From an uncultured delta proteobacterium (lineage in GTDB: Bacteria > Myxococcota_A > Polyangia > Polyangiales > Polyangiaceae), in NCBI GenBank assembly GCA_903893335.1, contig CAITLX010000511.1, positions 1 to 10,589 on the forward strand: a DNA stretch of 10,589 nucleotides. Reading direction: 5' to 3'. The stretch's first letter is position 1; every line of letters begins with the position of its first letter. A program made the position numbers and the translations under genes. The notes under the pieces were generated by a model. It did no database searches and was not told the origin of the DNA. It saw only the letters and a program-made list of their open reading frames with translations. Shown here piece by piece: positions 6,750 to 10,589 of this stretch.

Positions 6750-6801
6750 GCAGTGGGAGGCCCAGGGCGCGCGAAGGACGACGACGCAGCCAGGAAGGAT
6801 G

Positions 6802-6807
6802 AGTGTA
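6802..6807 (-). promoter_or_regulatory. Possible -10 box of the discoidin-amidotransferase gene
   Basis: The minus strand reads TACACT, 52 bases before the ATG at 6749, a good TAnnnT match in a region otherwise poor in TA. A -35 is not evident. A start near 6795 would leave a leader of about 45 bases and would exclude the more upstream ATGs. A perfect 10-bp palindrome, CGCGTACGCG (6809-6818), lies directly upstream of it. Confidence 0.3.
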
Positions 6808-6870
6808 CCGCGTACGCGCACCTGCCGCGCGCTCGCCCCCATTCGCAGTCTGCGGCGCCTCGGCCCCGCA

Positions 6871-6899
6871 TTGACCACGATGGGAGCCGGTGGTACCCG
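6871..6899 (+). promoter_or_regulatory. Probable promoter of tetR-epmA
   Basis: TTGACC (6871-6876; five of six match TTGACA), a 17-base spacer ending in TGG, then TACCCG (6894-6899), an extended -10 with a weak hexamer. Transcription would begin near 6905-6908, that is, at or just before the GTG at 6908, so the mRNA would be leaderless or nearly so. The palindrome at 6910-6929 then sits from about +3 to +22, a position suited to repression. Confidence 0.5.
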
Positions 6900-6907
6900 C
6901 CTTCGGC

Positions 6908-7552
6908 GTGACTGAACCGCGATTCAGTCCGGCCGACGCCGGGCGCAAGTCGCCGAGGATCGGGCGCCGCGCGAGCGGCGACAAGCGCGAGCGCATCCTG
7001 CGCGCAGCCACCCGCGTGTTCGCGCGCAAGGGCTTCTACGCGACGCGCGTCTCGGAGGTCGCCCGCGCCGCCGGCGTCGCCGACGGCACGATTTACCTCT
7101 ACTTCAAGAGCAAGGAGGATCTGCTCACCTCGCTCTTCGAGGACCGCGTCGAGCGCCTGCTCGCCACGGTCAAGGACACGCTCGCGCGCATCGACGCCCC
7201 CGAGGAGCGCCTGCGCACGCTCATCGAGCTGCAGCTCGGCGTGCTCGACGGCGAGCGCGACCTCGCCGAGGTCATCACCGTCAGCCTGCGGCAATCGACG
7301 CGCCTGCTGCGCCAGTACGCGGCGCCCAAGTTCAAGCAGTACCTCGAGACGATCGCCGCCGTGGTGGCCGATGGCCAGGCGCGCGGCGACTTCCGCGCCG
7401 AGGTCGTGCCGATGGAGGCCGCCCGCGCGCTGTTCGGCGCGCTCGACGGGCTCGCGCTCACCTGGGCGCTCGGCCAGGCGCACCCGGGCACGCTCCGCGC
7501 CTCGGCCACGCAGGTGGCGACCCTGTTCCTGCGCGGCCTCTCGGCGCGATGA
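6908..7552 (+). CDS. TetR-family regulator, FadR (YsiA)-like
   Basis: The protein has 214 residues from GTG 6908. Residues about 28-75 form a TetR_N helix-turn-helix (KRERILRAATRVFARKGF, then the recognition region VSEVARAAGVADGTIYLYF and KSKEDLL). The segment from GVADGTIYLYF on, together with the layout of the C-terminal domain (LRQS, FKQYLETI, ARALFGALDGLALTW), recalls the Bacillus FadR/YsiA group, which represses fatty-acid degradation and releases DNA on binding long-chain acyl-CoA. Ligand and targets here are inferred, not shown. An alternative GTG at 6890 overlaps the -10 element and is less likely. No ATG or GTG follows before the DNA-binding domain. The gene overlaps epmA by ATGA, so both are one transcription unit, and the palindrome over its first codons suggests autorepression. 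Confidence 0.88.
   Translation: MTEPRFSPADAGRKSPRIGRRASGDKRERILRAATRVFARKGFYATRVSEVARAAGVADGTIYLYFKSKEDLLTSLFEDRVERLLATVKDTLARIDAPEERLRTLIELQLGVLDGERDLAEVITVSLRQSTRLLRQYAAPKFKQYLETIAAVVADGQARGDFRAEVVPMEAARALFGALDGLALTWALGQAHPGTLRASATQVATLFLRGLSAR
6910..6929 (+). promoter_or_regulatory. Palindromic operator candidate at the tetR start
   Basis: GACTGAAcCGCGaTTCAGTC is a 20-base inverted repeat with 7-bp perfect outer arms and a CGCG centre; only one symmetric base pair (C/A) breaks the symmetry. It covers codons 1-8 of the tetR gene and lies just after the predicted transcription start. Size and TGAA...TTCA ends resemble TetR-family operators, including the TGAA/TTCA-flanked FadR(YsiA) sites. 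The AT-richer TTCAGT arms stand out from the GC-rich surroundings, which argues against a chance GC palindrome. Confidence 0.7.
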
Positions 7553-8751
7553 CCGGCGTCGTCGCCCCGAGCGACCTCTCGCGCACGAAGGCGCCGCGCG
7601 CGCGGCTCGCGGGGCGCGTGCTCGCGTGCGACGCCGAGGGCGCCGTCGTGGCCGACGCCTTCGCGCAGGTCGTCGTCGCCGGGCTGAGCGGCGTCACCGT
7701 GGGCGATCTGGTCGTGGTGCGCGTGCGGCGCGATGGCGCGGGGCTCGTCGCCGAGCGCCTCGAGTCGAGGATCGCGCCCGCTCGCCCCGATCGCGCGGCG
7801 ACCGGCGAGACGGCGCGCTTCACGACGGGGGGCGTCGGCGGACACCTGCTCGCGCGCGCTCGCGCGCTCGCGGCGCTGCGCGCCTGGTTCCGGCGCGCGC
7901 GCTTCGTCGAGGTCGAGACCCCCGCGCGCGTCCCCTCGCCCGGCCTCGACCTGCACCTCGACGCCTTCGCGAGCGACGACGCCTTCCTCGTCACCTCGCC
8001 CGAGTACCAGATGAAGCGCCTGCTGGTCGGCGGCGTGCCGCGCTGCTTCCAGGTCGCGCGCGTGTGGCGGCGCGGCGAGGTCGGCGCACGCCACAACCCC
8101 GAGTTCACGATGCTCGAGTGGTACCGCGCCTTCGCCGGCGTCGCGTCGGTGATGGCCGACACCGAGGCGCTCGTCGTCGCGGTCGCGCGCGCCGTCGCCG
8201 GGCGCCCCGAGCTCACCGTCGGCGGCGTGCGCGTGCCCCTCGCCCGCCCCTTCGAGCGGCTCTCGGTCGCAGCGGCCTTCGAGCGGTACGCCGGCGTCGC
8301 AGCGGGCGACGCGCTCGCGCTCGCGGCTTCGGACGAGACGCGCTTCTTCGAGCTGCTCGTCGACCGCGTCGAGCCCGCGCTCGCCGCGCTCGGGCGCCCG
8401 GTGTTCCTCGTCGACTACCCCGCCTCGCAGGCCTCGCTCGCGCGCGAGAAGCCGGGCGACCCGCGCGTGTGCGAGCGCTTCGAGCTGTACGCAGCGGGCG
8501 TCGAGCTCTGCAACGGCTTCGGCGAGCTCACCGACCCGTGCGAGCAGCGCGCGCGCCTCGAGCGCGACCGCGAGCTGCGTCGCCAGCGAGGGCTGCCCGT
8601 CTACCCCGTCGACGAGCGCTTCATCGCCGCGCTCGAGGAGGGGATGCCCCCCTCGGCCGGCAACGCCATGGGCCTCGACCGGCTGGTGGCCCTCGCGCGC
8701 GGCGCCGCCTCGATCGCCGACGTGATCGCGTTCCCCGAGGGGCTCGTCTAG
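7549..8751 (+). CDS. epmA: EpmA/GenX-like EF-P lysine ligase (LysRS paralogue) with N-terminal extension
   Basis: The protein is 400 residues. Residues about 98-400 are a class II aminoacyl-tRNA-synthetase core of the LysRS/EpmA type. Motif 1 is around 101-135; motif 2 is RVWRRGEVGARHNPEFTMLEW (171-191), close to E. coli EpmA; ELCNGFGELTDPCEQ is at 319-333; motif 3 is GNAMGLDRLVAL (371-382). Ala373 lies where LysRS usually has glycine, as in EpmA. The C-terminus ASIADVIAF also fits. EpmA attaches (R)-beta-lysine to a conserved lysine of elongation factor P to help ribosomes through polyproline. Unlike the roughly 325-residue E. coli enzyme, about 90 residues precede the core; 18-70 (RLAGRVLACDAEGAVVADAF...VGDLVVVRV) look like a small beta-barrel, perhaps OB-like, but not the LysRS anticodon domain I know. 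The start overlaps the tetR stop (ATGA). efp and epmB are not in the window. Confidence 0.88.
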   Translation: MTGVVAPSDLSRTKAPRARLAGRVLACDAEGAVVADAFAQVVVAGLSGVTVGDLVVVRVRRDGAGLVAERLESRIAPARPDRAATGETARFTTGGVGGHLLARARALAALRAWFRRARFVEVETPARVPSPGLDLHLDAFASDDAFLVTSPEYQMKRLLVGGVPRCFQVARVWRRGEVGARHNPEFTMLEWYRAFAGVASVMADTEALVVAVARAVAGRPELTVGGVRVPLARPFERLSVAAAFERYAGVAAGDALALAASDETRFFELLVDRVEPALAALGRPVFLVDYPASQASLAREKPGDPRVCERFELYAAGVELCNGFGELTDPCEQRARLERDRELRRQRGLPVYPVDERFIAALEEGMPPSAGNAMGLDRLVALARGAASIADVIAFPEGLV

Positions 8752-8770
8752 CGCGCGACGCCGACGAAGT

Positions 8771-8791
8771 GGCGCCCCTCGCACGAGGCGC
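8771..8791. terminator. Weak hairpin between convergent epmA and apt
   Basis: In the 48-base gap between the two stop codons, GCGCC(CC)TC-GCAC-GA-GGCGC can form a 7-bp stem with a two-base bulge. No T-run follows on either strand. It may serve as a shared terminator, but the support is slight. Confidence 0.22.
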
Positions 8792-8799
8792 GCTGCCGC

Positions 8800-9471
8800 T
8801 TACTCGCCTGCGCGGTAGCGCAGCAGAGAGACGACGGGCACCGGCACGAGACGGTCGCGCCCGCCCAGGTAATCGAGCTCGATGACGAAGACGAACGCCG
8901 TCACGTAGCCCCCCTGCCGACGCACGAGCTCGGCGGTCGCCACCGCGGTGCCGCCGGTCGCGAGCAGGTCGTCGACGACCAGCACCTTCGCGCCCTCGGG
9001 GATGCTCTGCTTGTGCATCTCGAGCGTCGCGCTGCCGTACTCGAGGTCGTAGGCGACGCGGTCGACGGCAGCAGGGAGCTTGCCCGTCTTGCGCACGGGC
9101 ACGAAGCTCGCGTTGAGCCGCGCGGCGAGCGCGCTGCCGAAGATGAAGCCGCGCGACTCGATGCCCACGATGGCGTCGACGTGCTCGCCGATGAACGGCT
9201 CGGCCAGCGCGTCGAGCACGATGTGGAACGCGCGCGGGTCGGCGAGCAGCGGCGTGATGTCCTTGAAGAGGATGCCCGGCTTGGGGAAATCGGGCACGTC
9301 GCGGATCTTGCCGCGCGCGTACGTGAGGGTGTCGATGGGCGTCTGCAGCTGCGGAGCCGCCCGGTGCGCGGCGCCTGCCGGGCGCGCCGAGACGCCACGC
9401 GGCGTCGGCGCGGGGCGGGCGGGAGCGCGCTTCTTGGCGCGGGGCTTGGGGGCGATCTTCGGCTTGGCCAT
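8800..9471 (-). CDS. apt: Apt, adenine phosphoribosyltransferase, with basic N-terminal tail
   Basis: The protein is 223 residues. Apt condenses adenine with PRPP to AMP in purine salvage. The core runs from about 48 to 218: IRDVPDFPKPGILFKDITPLL (56-76), VDAIVGIESRGFIFG (98-112), the PRPP loop VLVVDDLLATGGTA (163-176), and the C-terminal FVIELDYLGGRDRL. Usual Apt enzymes are about 170-185 residues; the extra is an N-terminal tail of about 47 residues rich in Lys, Arg, Pro and Ala, probably disordered. The ATG at 9471 is strongly supported by AAGGAG eight bases upstream, so the tail is likely real. Starts inside the tail or just before the core lack such a site. It follows surE by 2 bases. 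Confidence 0.94.
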   Translation of the reverse strand: MAKPKIAPKPRAKKRAPARPAPTPRGVSARPAGAAHRAAPQLQTPIDTLTYARGKIRDVPDFPKPGILFKDITPLLADPRAFHIVLDALAEPFIGEHVDAIVGIESRGFIFGSALAARLNASFVPVRKTGKLPAAVDRVAYDLEYGSATLEMHKQSIPEGAKVLVVDDLLATGGTAVATAELVRRQGGYVTAFVFVIELDYLGGRDRLVPVPVVSLLRYRAGE

Positions 9472-9473
9472 GG

Positions 9474-10259
9474 TCAACTCTCCTTCGCAGAGACAGCGCG
9501 CACCACGTCGGCGACGCGCGCGGAAGCTTCGCGGGTCGTCGCGGTGAGATCGAGCAAGAGCGGCGTGACGCTGACCTCGCCGCGGTCGAACGCCTCGGTG
9601 TCGGAGCTCGCCGACGCGCCGTGCGTGACGACCGCGCCGCCGATCCAGAGGTACTCGCGGCCGCGCGGGTCGCGGCGAAACTCGACCGTCTCCTCGTAGA
9701 GCCGCGACCCGAGGCAGGTCGGCACCACGCGCCAGGCGACGCCGGGCGGCACGTTCACGCTCAAGAGCAGCGCGCTCCCACCCGCGTCGGCGCCGCCGGT
9801 CGCGAGCGTCGCGCGCACGATCTCCGCGCAGAGCGCGGCCGCGCGCTCCGTGTCGGCGCGCAGGTCCGCCGAGCAGGCGATCGCGGGGATGCCACGCAGC
9901 GCCCCCTCGCGCGCCGCCGCGACCGTGCCCGAGTAGAAGACGTCGGCGCCGAGGTTGAGCCCGTGGTTGAGCCCCGACACGACCGCGTCGGGGCGACGCG
10001 GCAGCACGCGCGTGCCCGAGTGCAGCGCGACGTAGACGCAGTCGGCGGGCGTGCCGTCGAGCGCGAACACGCCCGGCTCGACGCCGCGCAGCCGCAGCGG
10101 GCGGTGCAGCGAGAGCGAGTGGCTGGTCGCGCTCTGCTCGGACTCGGGCGCGCACACGACCACGTCGGCGAACGCGCGCAGCGCGGCGGCGAGGGTGCGC
10201 AGCCCGCGGGCCTGGTGGCCATCGTCGTTCGCGAGCAGGAGGAGAGGGCGACGTTCCAC
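9474..10259 (-). CDS. surE: SurE, 5'/3'-nucleotidase
   Basis: The protein is 261 residues, typical of SurE, a metal-dependent phosphatase that removes phosphate from nucleoside monophosphates and is linked to survival in stationary phase. The metal site is visible: Asp12-Asp13 in LLLLANDDG, Ser43 in PESEQSATSHS, and Asn98 in VSGLNHGLN. GTPADCVYVAL (69-79), YSGTVAAAREG (109-119) and SVNVPP are also family marks. The GTG at 10259 is chosen because the NDDG motif stands at its normal distance from the N-terminus; no Shine-Dalgarno is seen. SurE and Apt act on neighbouring steps of nucleotide turnover, and their genes are almost fused, which suggests joint expression. The last codons AAG-GAG-AGT-TGA double as the apt ribosome site. 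Confidence 0.95.
   Translation of the reverse strand: MERRPLLLLANDDGHQARGLRTLAAALRAFADVVVCAPESEQSATSHSLSLHRPLRLRGVEPGVFALDGTPADCVYVALHSGTRVLPRRPDAVVSGLNHGLNLGADVFYSGTVAAAREGALRGIPAIACSADLRADTERAAALCAEIVRATLATGGADAGGSALLLSVNVPPGVAWRVVPTCLGSRLYEETVEFRRDPRGREYLWIGGAVVTHGASASSDTEAFDRGEVSVTPLLLDLTATTREASARVADVVRAVSAKES
9480..9485 (-). promoter_or_regulatory. Shine-Dalgarno site of apt, inside the surE end
   Basis: The minus strand reads AAGGAG eight bases before the apt ATG. It is made of surE's last Lys and Glu codons, so ribosomes finishing surE uncover the site directly: a translational coupling layout. Confidence 0.8.
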
Positions 10260-10268
10260 GGCCGGCGC

Positions 10269-10277
10269 AAGCTACCT
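10269..10277 (-). promoter_or_regulatory. Possible -10 element of surE-apt
   Basis: The minus strand reads AGGTAGCTT; TAGCTT ends 9 bases before the GTG at 10259. It fits TAnnnT but lacks the TGn extension seen before other genes here, and no -35 is clear. The 87-base gap to the divergent lipoprotein gene must hold both promoters. Confidence 0.3.
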
Positions 10278-10330
10278 GCACGCGCGCGCGGACGCCACCT
10301 GCGCCCCGCGGCGCGTGCCGTCGGCGCGGG

Positions 10331-10339
10331 TGGTAAGCT
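10331..10339 (+). promoter_or_regulatory. Possible extended -10 element of the right-edge lipoprotein gene
   Basis: TGGTAAGCT ends 7 bases before the ATG at 10347, the spacing expected if transcription starts at the A of the start codon. No Shine-Dalgarno and no evident -35 are present. It differs from the pgsA element TGGTAGGCT by one base. Confidence 0.42.
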
Positions 10340-10346
10340 TCTTCCC

Positions 10347-10589
10347 ATGCGAGGACTCTTCGTCGGTTGCCTGGTGGCGTGCGCCGTCGCAGCCTGCGGC
10401 GGCTCCACGACCCCCGAGCCGAGCGGCGACGCCGGAGCGGGCGGGTCGGACGCGGGCGAAGCGGGCGACGCGACGATCGACGCTCTCGACGAACCCGACA
10501 CGGGCAGCGACGCGAATGACGAGCCCGACACGGGCAGCGACGCGAATGACGAGCCCGACACGGGCAGCGACGCGAATGACGAGCCCGAC
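10347..10589 (+). CDS. Lipoprotein with acidic decapeptide repeats (cut by right edge)
   Basis: This is a partial gene of which 81 residues are seen; it is open at the window end. Residues 1-17 form a good lipoprotein signal (MRGLFVGCLVACAVAAC; VAAC lipobox, Cys17). Residues 18-47 are Gly/Ala/Ser/Asp-rich. From 48 the decapeptide DEPDTGSDAN repeats three times and a fourth copy begins. The strongly acidic, probably unstructured tail resembles the Asp/Ala tail of the lipoprotein at 3736 and is likely a stalk that holds a later domain off the membrane; that domain, if any, is outside the window. It is divergent from surE. Function is unknown. Confidence 0.8.
   Translation, partial: MRGLFVGCLVACAVAACGGSTTPEPSGDAGAGGSDAGEAGDATIDALDEPDTGSDANDEPDTGSDANDEPDTGSDANDEPD
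10488..10589 (+). repeat. 30-bp tandem repeat, at least 3.4 copies, in frame
   Basis: The unit runs 10488-10517, 10518-10547 and 10548-10577, with 12 bases of a fourth copy at the edge. Copies are identical except one base in the first (GAA for GAG). Thirty bases equals ten codons, so copy number can change without a frameshift. The identity at third positions shows recent expansion or ongoing homogenisation. Confidence 0.95.

Noticed and set aside
6809..6818. Perfect palindrome CGCGTACGCG upstream of the discoidin-amidotransferase gene, as a second operator
   Set aside because: Only 10 bp, mostly GC, and unlike the tetR operator arms (TTCAGT); chance is likely at this base composition. Mentioned only as context.
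6750..6907. Search for a second copy of the GACTGAA/TTCAGTC operator in the divergent gap
   Set aside because: None seen, so there is no direct support for the regulator acting on the minus-strand gene from its own site.
5064..6911. A 615-codon plus-strand reading frame opposite the discoidin-amidotransferase gene
   Set aside because: No recognisable motif, Arg/Ala/Glu/Val-rich shadow composition; the minus frame has the signal sequence, repeated modules and Cys-His-Glu triad.
7099..8784. A 561-codon minus-strand frame opposite tetR and epmA
   Set aside because: Antisense to two recognised proteins, low complexity, no family marks.
10488..10589. CRISPR array
   Set aside because: Repeats are directly adjacent without unique spacers and are in frame within a lipoprotein gene.

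Overview
The window is a very GC-rich bacterial chromosome segment (GC or CG in most codon third positions, TA steps rare). Its gene content suggests Myxococcota, Polyangiales/Sandaracinus-like, although no rRNA or marker gene confirms this. The suggestive traits are lipoproteins with short Cys-rich heads and Gly/Thr or Asp/Ala tails, an M13-family peptidase lipoprotein, a lone type III export (SctS/FliQ) subunit, and tightly packed genes with GTG starts. High GC creates many long spurious antisense reading frames; they are left out here.

Layout, left to right. (1) 1-839, minus: the N-terminal part of an M13 (neprilysin/PepO-type) metallopeptidase with a lipoprotein signal, cut by the left edge. 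(2) 912-2907, minus: a compact histidine operon hisB-hisH-hisA with no hisF next to it. (3) 2962-4448, plus: pgsA (phosphatidylglycerolphosphate synthase), then a Cys-rich, Gly/Thr-repeat, Asp/Ala-tailed putative lipoprotein whose stop codon overlaps (GTGA) the start of an orphan sctS/fliQ-like gene. (4) 4455-6749, minus: a large predicted exported protein with two discoidin-like modules followed by a class I glutamine-amidotransferase-like domain with Cys-His-Glu, an unusual architecture. (5) 6908-8751, plus: a FadR(YsiA)-like TetR regulator overlapping (ATGA) an epmA/genX-like EF-P lysyl-ligase gene. A near-perfect 20-bp palindrome at the first codons of tetR looks like an autoregulatory operator. 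(6) 8800-10259, minus: surE (5'-nucleotidase) and apt (adenine phosphoribosyltransferase), 2 bp apart. The apt Shine-Dalgarno lies inside the end of surE, and Apt has a long basic N-terminal tail. (7) 10347-end, plus: the start of a lipoprotein carrying a perfect 30-bp tandem repeat that runs off the right edge.

How the genes relate: most are housekeeping. hisBHA supplies three histidine-pathway steps, pgsA makes anionic phospholipid, surE and apt handle nucleotide dephosphorylation and purine salvage, and epmA modifies elongation factor P. The envelope-facing genes (M13 peptidase, two lipoproteins, SctS-like subunit, discoidin-amidotransferase protein) are the lineage-specific part. Several starts (pgsA, both lipoproteins, tetR, surE) lack a convincing Shine-Dalgarno and instead have a TA-containing -10-like element 7-10 bases before the start codon, which suggests leaderless or nearly leaderless transcripts. 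No stretch longer than about 160 bases lacks a gene. I saw no tRNA, rRNA, CRISPR array, insertion sequence or integrase.
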